A stretch of DNA of 64,000 nucleotides from Candidatus Gastranaerophilales bacterium (GTDB taxonomy: Bacteria; Cyanobacteriota; Vampirovibrionia; Gastranaerophilales; Gastranaerophilaceae): NCBI GenBank assembly GCA_016282705.1, contig JAEELO010000049.1, positions 24,135 to 88,134 of the forward strand. The letters are read 5' to 3'. Positions 56,249 to 64,000 of this stretch are shown here, piece after piece. The notes below the pieces were generated by a model that had not been told where the DNA came from, searched no databases, and saw nothing but the letters and a program-made list of their open reading frames with translations. Both the position numbers and the translations under genes were made by a program. The stretch's first letter is position 1, and each line of letters starts with the position of its first letter.

Positions 56249-56889
56249 CTTTGCCTCAACGAAGTTATTGCTTCTTTAATACTATTGGATGAAAAAATAT
56301 AATTACCTGCTACTAATGCATTTGCACCGTAATTTGTACAAATCTTCGCAGTTTCCTCGTTTATACCTCCATCAACTTCTATTATAATATCTTTTGAATA
56401 TTTTCGTATTTCTTTTATTTTTTCTGCACAATTCTGCATAAATTTTTGCCCGCCGAAACCGGGTTCAACAGTCATTACTAATATTAAATCCAAATCATTG
56501 ATATACGGTTTTATAACATCAGGTGATGTTTTAGGTTTAATAGAAAGGCCTGCCTTTATACCGCAATCCTTTATCATTTTTATAACATTTCCCGTATTAT
56601 GCGAGGCAGATTCATAGTGAATCGTAATGTAGTCAGCACCTGCATTTGCAAAATCTTTAATGTATTTTTCAGGAGAATTTATCATCAAATGAACATCTAA
56701 CGGAAGTTTAGAAACCTTGCGCAGTGATTTAACAACGGGCGCCCCTATTGTTATATTGGGAACAAAATGCCCATCCATAACATCAATATGAATCCAATCC
56801 GCACCGTTTTTTTCAAGGTTTTTTATTTCTTCTCCAAGTTTTGAAAAATCACTTGAAAGTATTGAAGGTGCAACTATAATATCAGTCAT
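56245..56889 (-). CDS. rpe: Ribulose-phosphate 3-epimerase
   Basis: 214 residues. It interconverts ribulose-5-phosphate and xylulose-5-phosphate in the pentose phosphate pathway. Signatures APSILSSDFSKLGEE, HIDVMDGHFVPNITIG, VMTVEPGFGGQKF and EVDGGINEETA are intact. It overlaps rnc by 8 bases and nagA by 4. Confidence 0.97.
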   Translation of the reverse strand: MTDIIVAPSILSSDFSKLGEEIKNLEKNGADWIHIDVMDGHFVPNITIGAPVVKSLRKVSKLPLDVHLMINSPEKYIKDFANAGADYITIHYESASHNTGNVIKMIKDCGIKAGLSIKPKTSPDVIKPYINDLDLILVMTVEPGFGGQKFMQNCAEKIKEIRKYSKDIIIEVDGGINEETAKICTNYGANALVAGNYIFSSNSIKEAITSLRQR

Positions 56890-57604
56890 TTTGACCTTCT
56901 TTCCCTTTTCTTATTATTTTTAAAGCAGCAAGTGCAGCTTCTTTTTCGGCATCTCTTTTTGTTTTGGCAATACCTCTTGCAAGCTCTTTATTGTGATAAT
57001 ATACTCCTACTTCATATGTTTTATCGTGAGCTTTTCCCGTTTCATTTATTATTTTGTACTCAGGTAAATCTTTATTTTTTGCCTGTGTATATTCTTGAAG
57101 CATTTCTTTCGCATTATAATCTGTCATTACTTCATTTATATCAACATCCGAATACAATGAAACAACATATTTTTTTGCCATTTCAAAATTTGTTGATTTA
57201 TATATCGCCCCCATGACCGCTTCCATAGCACAGGCAATTATTGATTCTTTTTCCCTTCCTCCGCACTTCTCTTCGTGTTTACCTATATATATGTATTTTG
57301 CAATATCTATTTTTGAAGAAAGATAATGAAGAAATTTATCACTAACAAGGCAGCTTCTGATTTTAGTCAGTTTGCCTTCGTCATAATCGGGAAATTTATC
57401 AAAAAGAAATTCGCTAACGGAAATTCTTAAAATTGAATCACCCAGAAATTCCAGTCTTTCATAGTCTTTTCCGTTTGTTATATTTTGTTCTGAATTATAT
57501 GAACGATGAGTTAATGCCTCATTCATTAACTCATCATCTAAATTTTTTATATTTAACTTTTTATAAAAGTTTTTTAATTCTTTTTTTCTAGCTGCAGATA
57601 ACAT
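56882..57604 (-). CDS. rnc: Ribonuclease III
   Basis: 240 residues. The catalytic signature ERLEFLGDSILRISVSEFLF (about 44-63), with acidic residues also in ACAMEAVMGAIY, is followed by a dsRNA-binding domain from about 160 (AKEMLQEYTQAKNKDLPEYK, then AKTKRDAEKEAALAALKII). It processes rRNA and regulates mRNA by cutting double strands. It overlaps cdsA by 17 bases. Confidence 0.96.
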   Translation of the reverse strand: MLSAARKKELKNFYKKLNIKNLDDELMNEALTHRSYNSEQNITNGKDYERLEFLGDSILRISVSEFLFDKFPDYDEGKLTKIRSCLVSDKFLHYLSSKIDIAKYIYIGKHEEKCGGREKESIIACAMEAVMGAIYKSTNFEMAKKYVVSLYSDVDINEVMTDYNAKEMLQEYTQAKNKDLPEYKIINETGKAHDKTYEVGVYYHNKELARGIAKTKRDAEKEAALAALKIIRKGKEGQND

Positions 57605-58484
57605 TAAATAGTTTCCCGATAAAATCTGTAATAACAGGCAGAGTCAAACCCGATAATATAAAATACTTAATATAGTAATATGCAACCGGAACAGAAAATA
57701 AATAACTATCTGCCCTATCTAAAAATCCGCCGTGACCCGGGAGGGAATGCCCTGAATCTTTAACACCGGCATCACGTTTTATAAGGGATTCCGATAAATC
57801 ACCAAGTTGAGCCATAACCGTAACAATTAAGGCAAGTACAAACGAGTGATATATGGAAATTCCGATTAGTTTCCCAATAATTAACCCTGTTACTACCGAA
57901 CAAACTAATCCTGCGACAGCACCCTCTATTGTTTTCTTCGGACTTATAACAGGCGATAGCTTATGCTTCCCGAAATTTACACCAAAATAATATGCTGCAA
58001 TATCAGTTACCAATATTACAAAAAATATAAATAATAAGAAGTATAATCCCTGACAAAAAGACCATTTATATAATGTAACTTTAGGCCCCATATGCCTTAT
58101 CAAGCAAATATGGCAAGGCATCCAAGCAATAAGAAAACCTAAAATCGTAGTTGCTACATTTGCAATATAAGGCTGTCTGCCTCTGAATAATACAGCTAAA
58201 AAAGCGCCAATCGTACCTACTAATAGTACTATAGGAATTAAATTATGATATCCGCTGGCGGAAATTAAAATCATAGCTATTGAGATTATTAATATTACTT
58301 TAAAAAACGGCAAGAATCCCTTATTTTTTAAAATATCAACATACTCTTTAGAAGCTATAATTATAAAAACCAACAGTAATGCCAAAAGCCATATACTTCC
58401 GGCCAAAATGCAAGAAAATACGATAGCTCCCATTACAAAGCCTGTTATAATTCGATTTTTAACTATAGAATCAAGAACAGCCAC
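57588..58484 (-). CDS. cdsA: Phosphatidate cytidylyltransferase
   Basis: 298 residues with about eight membrane segments. It makes CDP-diacylglycerol for phospholipids. The family signature is near the C terminus: SLIKRDAGVKDSGHSLPGHG, followed directly by the conserved GFLDRADS, with SPKKTIEGA upstream. The start is GTG at 58484, sharing one base with the frr stop (TAGTG). Confidence 0.95.
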   Translation of the reverse strand: MAVLDSIVKNRIITGFVMGAIVFSCILAGSIWLLALLLVFIIIASKEYVDILKNKGFLPFFKVILIISIAMILISASGYHNLIPIVLLVGTIGAFLAVLFRGRQPYIANVATTILGFLIAWMPCHICLIRHMGPKVTLYKWSFCQGLYFLLFIFFVILVTDIAAYYFGVNFGKHKLSPVISPKKTIEGAVAGLVCSVVTGLIIGKLIGISIYHSFVLALIVTVMAQLGDLSESLIKRDAGVKDSGHSLPGHGGFLDRADSYLFSVPVAYYYIKYFILSGLTLPVITDFIGKLFNVICS

Positions 58485-59044
58485 TATACGGTCAAAACCT
58501 CTTTTTCCTTTTCAGCGGAATGTTCATCAGCTATTTTGCTGTATTTGTCTGTTAATTTTTGAATTTTATCCTGATTGTCTTTTACTGTATCTTCTGAAAG
58601 ATTTTCAGCTTTTTCCAGTTTTTTAAGTTCATCAGTCATATCACGTCTGATATTACGTATAGCAACTTTTGTATCTTCACAAACTTTTTTTACGTCTTTG
58701 CATATTTCTTTTCTTTTATCGGATGTCAAAGGCGGGAAAGCAAGTCTTATTACTATACCATCAGAGTTTGGATTTATACCTAAATCTGCTTTTATAATTG
58801 CTTTTTCAACATCTTTTAAAATTGTTTTATCAAAAGGAGCAATAACAAGAGTTGTACCATCCTGTACACTTACTTGTGACAGTTGTCTTAACGGAGTCGG
58901 TGTTCCGTAATATTCAACTAAAACCTTATCTAAAATCATAGGGTTTGCTCTGCCCGTTCTGATGGATGCAAATTCTTTCTTCATTTGAGCAATAGCCTTT
59001 TCCATTTTTTCCGTACCTGTTGAAAAAATTACTTCAACTGTCAT
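58484..59044 (-). CDS. frr: Ribosome recycling factor
   Basis: 186 residues, the standard length. It splits post-termination ribosomes with EF-G. The three-helix bundle signature is clear: FASIRTGRANPMILDKVLVE, YYGTPTPLRQLSQVSV, RKEICKDVKKVCEDTKVAIR. It lies 1 base after pyrH. Confidence 0.97.
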   Translation of the reverse strand: MTVEVIFSTGTEKMEKAIAQMKKEFASIRTGRANPMILDKVLVEYYGTPTPLRQLSQVSVQDGTTLVIAPFDKTILKDVEKAIIKADLGINPNSDGIVIRLAFPPLTSDKRKEICKDVKKVCEDTKVAIRNIRRDMTDELKKLEKAENLSEDTVKDNQDKIQKLTDKYSKIADEHSAEKEKEVLTV

Positions 59045-59045
59045 T

Positions 59046-59771
59046 TTAACCTCCTACATATGTTCCTGTATTTTCACCTTTTAAAATCTTAATAATACTT
59101 CCTTTTGCCGCAAAATCAAATACTACAATAGGAATTGAATTTTGTTTACATAAAGCGCAAGAAGCGGTATCCATAACCTTTAAGCCTTTAACTATAATGT
59201 CATCGTATGTTATAGTGTTATATTTTTTAGCATTAGGATTGGTTCTGGGATCATCCGAATATACACCGTCAACTCCGTTTTTAGCCATCAACATAGCCTG
59301 AGCGCCTATTTCAGAAGCTCTTAATGCGGCAGCCGTATCTGTTGTAAAGAATGGATTACCTGTTCCTGCCGCAAAAATAACGACTCTTGATTTTTCGAGA
59401 TGTCGTATTGCTTTAAATCTGATATAAGGCTCAGCTATTTTGTTCATGTCTATAGCTGTTTGAACTCGGCATGGAACATCTATTTTTCTTAATGCGCTCT
59501 GAAGTGCAATTGCGTTCATAACAGTAGCAAGCATACCTATATAATCGCCTGTTGCTTGATCCATCCCATATTTTGCGGAATTTTTAACACCGCGGAATAT
59601 ATTTCCGCCGCCGACAACAATTGCAATTTCAGCACCTGCATTATACGCATCTTTAATTTCATCAGCAATCATTTCCAAAGGAATGTGGTCAATACCAAAC
59701 TCTTGACTACCCATAAGTGCTTCACCGCTGAGTTTTAGCAGTATTCTTTTATATTTCAATTCTTCTTTCAT
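59046..59771 (-). CDS. pyrH: UMP kinase
   Basis: 241 residues, bacterial hexameric type. It makes UDP from [49 protein letters not shown] and [18 protein letters not shown] match the family. It leads the operon pyrH-frr-cdsA-rnc-rpe-nagA. A TATAAT box lies on the minus strand at 59813-59808, but its -35 is poor. Confidence 0.97.
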   Translation of the reverse strand: MKEELKYKRILLKLSGEALMGSQEFGIDHIPLEMIADEIKDAYNAGAEIAIVVGGGNIFRGVKNSAKYGMDQATGDYIGMLATVMNAIALQSALRKIDVPCRVQTAIDMNKIAEPYIRFKAIRHLEKSRVVIFAAGTGNPFFTTDTAAALRASEIGAQAMLMAKNGVDGVYSDDPRTNPNAKKYNTITYDDIIVKGLKVMDTASCALCKQNSIPIVVFDFAAKGSIIKILKGENTGTYVGG

Positions 59772-59880
59772 TTCTACCCGTCAAAAAAACTAATAAACAA
59801 TATAATAATTATACTCTAAACTGTATCGAATTGAACACATTGTAAAGTATTTTATGTTAATTGTTTCTTTGATATGAGTA

Positions 59881-59916
59881 AAAAACGATTTAATTATAAA
59901 AATCAAATCGTTTTTT
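59881..59916 (-). terminator. Intrinsic terminator after the thioredoxin gene
   Basis: Stem AAAAACGATTT/AAATCGTTTTT around a 13-base loop, with T runs for the minus strand, 29 bases past the stop at 59945. Confidence 0.82.
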
Positions 59917-59944
59917 ATTATTTTTTAATTCAAAATAATATATT

Positions 59945-60250
59945 CTATGCAATTTTCTTATTAATAATTGCCAAAAGTTCTTCTTTAGAACGAAGTCCTC
60001 TGAATTGATTTACATACTCGCCGTCTTTAAACAATACGAAAGAAGGAAAAGCTTGTATTGAATATTTAGTAACCAGCATAGGATTGTCATCGCCATTTAC
60101 ATCACCAATCCATACATTTTGTTTTGTAAGTTCTTCAAGTATCGGTTTTTGTTTATTGCAATACCCACACCAAGGTGCAGTAAAAACAACAAGTTGTATT
60201 CCTTTTTTTATCATAGAATTAAAATTTTTCTCAGTTAATTTATTTATCAT
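59945..60250 (-). CDS. Thioredoxin
   Basis: 101 residues, single thioredoxin fold with active site APWCGYCNKQKP (Cys29 and Cys32 region). The Gly-Tyr between the cysteines differs from the usual Gly-Pro, a glutaredoxin-like change that may shift its redox potential. The cis-Pro is in YSIQAFPSFVLF. GGGAG precedes the ATG. It is monocistronic. Confidence 0.9.
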   Translation of the reverse strand: MINKLTEKNFNSMIKKGIQLVVFTAPWCGYCNKQKPILEELTKQNVWIGDVNGDDNPMLVTKYSIQAFPSFVLFKDGEYVNQFRGLRSKEELLAIINKKIA

Positions 60251-60323
60251 ATATTTCTCCCTTTTTAATAAGAATAAAAAGAGACATAAAAAATATCATC
60301 ATACAATTATATATATTAAAGAC

Positions 60324-60803
60324 TCATTTTCTGATAACTAATCGTTCTAATTTTCTTACAAATCTTGTAGGTTTATTTTCTTTATCTTTTGTTATTGAAT
60401 CTACCAGAATAGTTTTTGCTCCGAGCAATTTACCTGCCAGAATATCGGTTAAAGGTCTGTCTCCAACAACAACCGCCGCTTCAGGCAATACATTTACCGA
60501 ACGTAAAAATTCACGCATAACTTTCGGAGACGGTTTATTAGCATGAGATATTACGGGAAAAGTTGATTGTGCCTGTACTTTTTCTATATACTCTTTATTT
60601 TTATTATTACTTATAATTGCAACAACAAAATTCTGTTTTAATTCTTCCAATAATAGTTTTACTTTATCAGGATATTCACCTGACTTTGAAGGCATAACAG
60701 TACTATCCAAATCAAACAGAACCGCATTAATGCCTTGTGATTTTAATTCTTTAAAATCAATATCAAATAGTGAAACTAAATTATAATCAGGCTTTAATAT
60801 CAT
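60324..60803 (-). CDS. YqeG-family HAD superfamily phosphatase
   Basis: 159 residues. The HAD motif I is VLFDLDSTVMP (about 29-39), motif II VAIISNN, and motif III has VVGDRPLTDILAGKLLGAKT. The family (YqeG, IIIA subclass) is widespread in Firmicutes and Cyanobacteria, and some members act on phosphatidylglycerophosphate. Its ATG overlaps the U32 gene stop by 4 bases. Confidence 0.92.
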   Translation of the reverse strand: MILKPDYNLVSLFDIDFKELKSQGINAVLFDLDSTVMPSKSGEYPDKVKLLLEELKQNFVVAIISNNKNKEYIEKVQAQSTFPVISHANKPSPKVMREFLRSVNVLPEAAVVVGDRPLTDILAGKLLGAKTILVDSITKDKENKPTRFVRKLERLVIRK

Positions 60804-62050
60804 CTTAAATTTTTTACTCCGATTGTTCTTGCAAGACCATACGAACTATTTTGAGGATTTTTAGAAAATTCCAACCAGCTTATATCATTTGTATTTGAAA
60901 GTTCTCTTTCTTCACCTGCTTTATCATCAATAATTTTTACAACCTTTGTTCTAAAGCACTCATTTGGCGTTATTATTTCTATTTCATCATTAAGATGAAA
61001 TTTATTTTTTGTAAGAACTTTATACATATTATCCTTTTGTTCCATAAAGACACACAAGCAATCCGCACCTGCAAGTCCTTTTGAAATATCATAACTGTAG
61101 CCTTCACTATCAGGTTTCATCAAATAAAATCCGGTAGTATAACCTCTGTTCCCGATTTTAATTATTTCATTATAATTAGCTTCTTCATCAATTTTTCCGG
61201 TACTTAAATAATCATCAATTGCTTTTCTGTATGCTTTAGCAACGGCAGAAACATAATATAAACTTTTTGTTCTGCCCTCTATCTTAAAAGAATCAATACC
61301 GATATCTATAAGCTGAGGTATGTAATTAATTAAAGCCAAATCTTTTGGGCTTAGGATATGAGTACCTCTTCCGTTTTCTTCAATATCAAAATATTCGCCT
61401 TCTCTGGTTTCTTCCACAAGCTTATAACTCCATCTGCAAGATTGAGAGCAATTTCCATGGTTTGCCTTTCTCTCACCCTTCGTCATATAGTCACTTATAA
61501 GACATCTGCCCGAAAAGGAAACACACTGAGCACCATGAACAAATACTTCAAGTTCCATTTCCGGCACTTTTTCTTTTATTTCGGCAATTTGTTCAAGCGA
61601 CAAATCTCTTGACAGAACAACTCTGACAGCACCTAAATCCTGCCAAAAACGAACTGCTTCATAATTAAGAATGTTTGTTTGAGTACTAACATGTAAAGGA
61701 ATTTTAGGCATATATTTTTTTATGACATTATATACTCCGAAATCCGAAAACAATATAGCATCCGGGTTTGCATCATTTACACGTTCAGCAATTCCTATCA
61801 TTTCTTTTATATCGTTATTATATGCAAAAATATTCAAAGTAAGATAAACTTTTTTACCCATTGAATGAGCAAGACTAATACAGTCTTTTAAGTTATCAAT
61901 TGTAATAAGTTCACCTTTTCGCATTGCACGCAAACTGAAATCAACCATTCCTAAATACACGGCATCAGCACCATAATGGATTGCATAATCAAGTTTTTCT
62001 TTACTGCCTGCAGGTAAAAGTAATTCTGGTCTTTTTAAATTTTTATTCAT
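60800..62050 (-). CDS. Peptidase U32 family protein (TrhP/YrrO-type tRNA hydroxylation)
   Basis: 416 residues. The U32 signature EVFVHGAQCVSFSGRCLISD (about 163-182) with further cysteines in NHGNCSQSCRWSY fits the Fe-S site of this family. The N-terminal barrel begins PELLLPAGSKEKLDYAIHYG. Members named TrhP/YrrO modify uridine-34 of tRNA using prephenate; this gene is most like that group. RlhA-type function on 23S rRNA is an alternative. Confidence 0.88.
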   Translation of the reverse strand: MNKNLKRPELLLPAGSKEKLDYAIHYGADAVYLGMVDFSLRAMRKGELITIDNLKDCISLAHSMGKKVYLTLNIFAYNNDIKEMIGIAERVNDANPDAILFSDFGVYNVIKKYMPKIPLHVSTQTNILNYEAVRFWQDLGAVRVVLSRDLSLEQIAEIKEKVPEMELEVFVHGAQCVSFSGRCLISDYMTKGERKANHGNCSQSCRWSYKLVEETREGEYFDIEENGRGTHILSPKDLALINYIPQLIDIGIDSFKIEGRTKSLYYVSAVAKAYRKAIDDYLSTGKIDEEANYNEIIKIGNRGYTTGFYLMKPDSEGYSYDISKGLAGADCLCVFMEQKDNMYKVLTKNKFHLNDEIEIITPNECFRTKVVKIIDDKAGEERELSNTNDISWLEFSKNPQNSSYGLARTIGVKNLR

Positions 62051-62070
62051 AATTAAATTGTACTACAAAG

Positions 62071-63648
62071 TTATTTGAATATAACTTTTTCCCCGTTAAC
62101 ATATATTTCATCAGTGAATTTAAAATTCTGACGCAAAAAGGAATATGATTTTAAATCTATTTTAAAAGAATTTTCATCAGATAAAGGCGTATTTATATAA
62201 TTATCCTTTAATGAATCTTTATATGCATAAAGTAAATCTTTTTCATCCGAATATATAAGTTTATAATTATCCAGTTTTTTCATATAGTCATTAACAAGTG
62301 CATCAGCAGGTATTATTACCAATTCCGGATTATCTTCCAATATTTTATAGCCGTCATTTTTTACATTTAAAAAGTCATCCAGTAAGTCTTTTGTTTCTTT
62401 GTAATAGACTTCTTCATATCTGCCGTCCATATAAATCAGATTATCGGGAAATCTTTTGTATGCCAGATAACTTCCGTAATCAAACGGAGCAACTATTTTC
62501 CCCGTCAAACTGTTTCGTGCTATAAAATCCGTCACTTTAACCGGCTGCTGAGACATATAGTTATATACATATGGCATTCTAAAATATGTAATCAAGGAGA
62601 TTACAAATATTAGAAATAATAAGATTACACCGCATTGCTTTTTCTTTGTATAATTCAATAATTTTTCGGGCAAGAATTTATTAATAAATAACAAAAAGTC
62701 TTCATACAAAAAACTCATTGCCGCAATAACAAAAAACGGAGTATTTTTCACATATCTGAAAGACAGATATGCACATACAACAAGTACTATATATTTTGTA
62801 TAATCATTTTTTATTTTTTTCACCGAAAGTAAAAGAACTATAATATTAAGAATATAAAATATTTTAAATTGCAGCATAAATGTTACTGCAGGATGATAAA
62901 ACGGGCTAATCCATTCGGTAACAAAAGGTCTTTGCATTGTTACGGCCATAAAAATAAACTTTATATAATCAACTCCGTAAGGATTAATAAACATAACGGC
63001 AAAACATAATAAGAGTGTAATTATATATTGCTTATACGATTTTTTATTTAAACATTGACCTGTCGCATATAAAATTAATAAACCTAAACCTGATACACAG
63101 CCGCCATGACAGTTGCACCAAATAAGCATTATTAAAGGTAAAACAATCAGAGGTTTATAAATATCTTTTTTTCTTGATATTTCAAGAACATAAAGAAAAA
63201 TTGTAAAAAACAAAAAAGTAAAAAAATGACATCTTAAGCCGGATTGATACAATGTCGGCACGGAAAACAAAGCAAAACTAAAGAATAGTATATTAAATAA
63301 ATAATTATTTTCGGTTATTTGGAGTTTAATAATCCTAAAAATAAAAAAGAAAATAAGAAAAACAATTAATGCACGGAAAAATAATATTCCGTCAAACCCT
63401 ATATTATTCTGTATAAAAGAAAATATAACACCCGAACCCCATTCGTGATCAATCCAAGTGTGAGTTTGAGTATACGAAAAAGAATCGTGCTTTAATATAT
63501 GACCAAGTTCTATAAAAGCATTACCTTGCAGCAGTCTTGCCCAATAATCCATATCGATTGTGTTATTAATAAGAGCTTGAATGTATATAACCGCATACAA
63601 TAATAAATAAAATATACCTGATTCCGCTTTTTTAATTATTTCTTTCAT
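62071..63648 (-). CDS. GT-C-like multi-pass membrane protein, probable envelope glycosyltransferase
   Basis: 525 residues with about ten membrane segments over residues 10-370. The first extracytoplasmic loop has acidic and His residues in MDYWARLLQGNAFIELGHI, then HDSFSYTQTHTWIDHEWGSG. This resembles the D..W...G......D.FSYT...W..HEW pattern of oligosaccharyl- or mannosyl-transferase-like GT-C proteins. A C-terminal soluble domain covers about 375-525. Substrate unknown. It heads the operon with the U32 and YqeG genes (20 bases to U32). Confidence 0.75.
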   Translation of the reverse strand: MKEIIKKAESGIFYLLLYAVIYIQALINNTIDMDYWARLLQGNAFIELGHILKHDSFSYTQTHTWIDHEWGSGVIFSFIQNNIGFDGILFFRALIVFLIFFFIFRIIKLQITENNYLFNILFFSFALFSVPTLYQSGLRCHFFTFLFFTIFLYVLEISRKKDIYKPLIVLPLIMLIWCNCHGGCVSGLGLLILYATGQCLNKKSYKQYIITLLLCFAVMFINPYGVDYIKFIFMAVTMQRPFVTEWISPFYHPAVTFMLQFKIFYILNIIVLLLSVKKIKNDYTKYIVLVVCAYLSFRYVKNTPFFVIAAMSFLYEDFLLFINKFLPEKLLNYTKKKQCGVILLFLIFVISLITYFRMPYVYNYMSQQPVKVTDFIARNSLTGKIVAPFDYGSYLAYKRFPDNLIYMDGRYEEVYYKETKDLLDDFLNVKNDGYKILEDNPELVIIPADALVNDYMKKLDNYKLIYSDEKDLLYAYKDSLKDNYINTPLSDENSFKIDLKSYSFLRQNFKFTDEIYVNGEKVIFK

Positions 63649-63763
63649 AAAAACATCTTACATTTAAATAAACCTTTAGTCCTAATATTAAGAAACGTAA
63701 AGCACCCAAATGCTTTATTTTCGGGATTTTTTACTTTTTTAAAAAAAATATTAAATAAAAAAC
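63649..63763. other. Start of the right-end intergenic region
   Basis: No gene is seen. Near 63698-63715 a weak hairpin AAAGCA/TGCTTT with a following ATTTT could stop plus-strand readthrough. No clear promoter for the minus-strand gene at 63648 was found. Confidence 0.35.
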
Positions 63764-63790
63764 TAAAGTTTAAAAAAATAATGTCGATGA
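63764..63790 (+). promoter_or_regulatory. Sigma28-type promoter upstream of a small RNA candidate
   Basis: Perfect TAAAGTTT (63764-63771), exactly 11 bases, then GTCGATGA (63783-63790), six of eight positions of GCCGATAA. It shares the flanking ACTAAAGTTTAAAAAAA with the site at 43712. The predicted start is near 63797. Confidence 0.72.
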
Positions 63791-63796
63791 ATAATC

Positions 63797-63871
63797 ATGT
63801 CAAGGGCGAAAGCCCCATAAAACCTCCCTCCCCAAAAGTCTAGTAGCCGCCTTTAATGACGGCTTTTTTTT
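63797..63871 (+). ncRNA. Candidate sigma28-dependent small RNA with C-rich core
   Basis: About 75 bases without a credible reading frame (longest ATG frame seven codons, no ribosome site). Modules in order: a GGGC-GAAA-GCCC tetraloop hairpin (63804-63815), a single-stranded C-rich segment CCTCCCTCCCC (63823-63833) complementary to AGGAGG-like ribosome sites, and a terminator hairpin with eight T. The layout is that of a trans-acting sRNA. The start is inferred from the promoter. Confidence 0.6.
63845..63871 (+). terminator. Intrinsic terminator of the small RNA candidate
   Basis: Stem AGCCG/CGGCT with a 10-base loop, followed by eight T. Confidence 0.82.
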
Positions 63872-64000
63872 GCGCATTTTTATATAATTTACACAAATAT
63901 TAAGTTTTGTAACGTAATAATATATACTGTTCTAATGCAGTATATATTTGCTATTTGGAACTATTTTAAAAAATAGTATTTAAAATGTATATACTTTTTA
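63872..64000. other. AT-rich palindromic stretch at the right edge
   Basis: Inverted repeats AATATATACTG/CAGTATATATT (63919-63948) and ACTATTTT/AAAATAGT (63959-63976) are seen, no gene. They could be a promoter/operator of a gene beyond the window. Confidence 0.35.

Noticed and set aside
63796..63819. Seven-codon frame in the small RNA candidate
   Set aside because: Too short and without a ribosome site.

Overview
The window is a low-GC chromosomal segment from a bacterium with an outer membrane. My best placement is the Melainabacteria/Vampirovibrionia group (gut Candidatus Gastranaerophilales). This is an inference from combined traits: two-partner secretion genes; a cyanobacterial-style LexA with an AT-rich palindromic operator; an RNase E/G with a long Asn/Gln/Lys tail; RNase HIII; and several small lineage-type proteins with an SFG or SFKG motif near the N terminus. 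Two sigma28-type promoters suggest a FliA-type flagellar sigma factor, which fits published descriptions of gut Melainabacteria as motile. No rRNA, tRNA, CRISPR array, insertion sequence or prophage was seen.

Layout. 1-7270: a truncated amino-acid-binding lipoprotein, a family 4 uracil-DNA glycosylase, a small protein followed by the B12-binding radical SAM/DUF2344 protein, RNase E/G and a small membrane protein, then engB and a small gene on the other strand. 7335-16146: surface region with a TPR protein, two paralogous two-partner secretion exoproteins (minus strand) and their divergent Omp85-type transporter (plus strand). 16330-24130: a DtxR/MntR-type regulator with a membrane protein, coaE, a GH57 enzyme, and a lexA-umuC SOS unit with a textbook promoter/operator. 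24175-28068: branched-chain amino acid genes ilvC | ilvB-ilvN and a secreted parvulin. 28325-33905: small unknown proteins, a ferredoxin-nitroreductase, a DUF3137 protein and a formyltransferase/TIM-barrel/phosphopantetheinyl transferase operon. 33997-41329: a long plus-strand run serS-tmk-unknown-folE2-aminotransferase-hisH, then radical SAM and MATE genes. 41501-48411: leuB, small unknown proteins, a 41-residue peptide gene under a perfect sigma28 promoter, an MBL hydrolase, rnhC and an 882-residue modular hydrolase-like protein. 48508-54617: uvrB, a membrane protein, ftsH, manC. 54786-63648: a MerR-like coiled-coil protein, the core operon pyrH-frr-cdsA-rnc-rpe-nagA, thioredoxin, and a GT-C-like membrane protein, U32 protein and YqeG operon. 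63764-63871: a second sigma28-like promoter reading into a short non-coding transcript with a CCTCCCTCCCC core and its own terminator.

Most of the window is housekeeping. The parts most worth a second look are the two sigma28-type transcription units with no flagellar gene nearby, the lexA promoter that predicts a leaderless mRNA, the paired secretion exoproteins with a shared CxxC insertion, the MntR-like regulator coupled to an unrecognised membrane protein, and the 882-residue modular protein.
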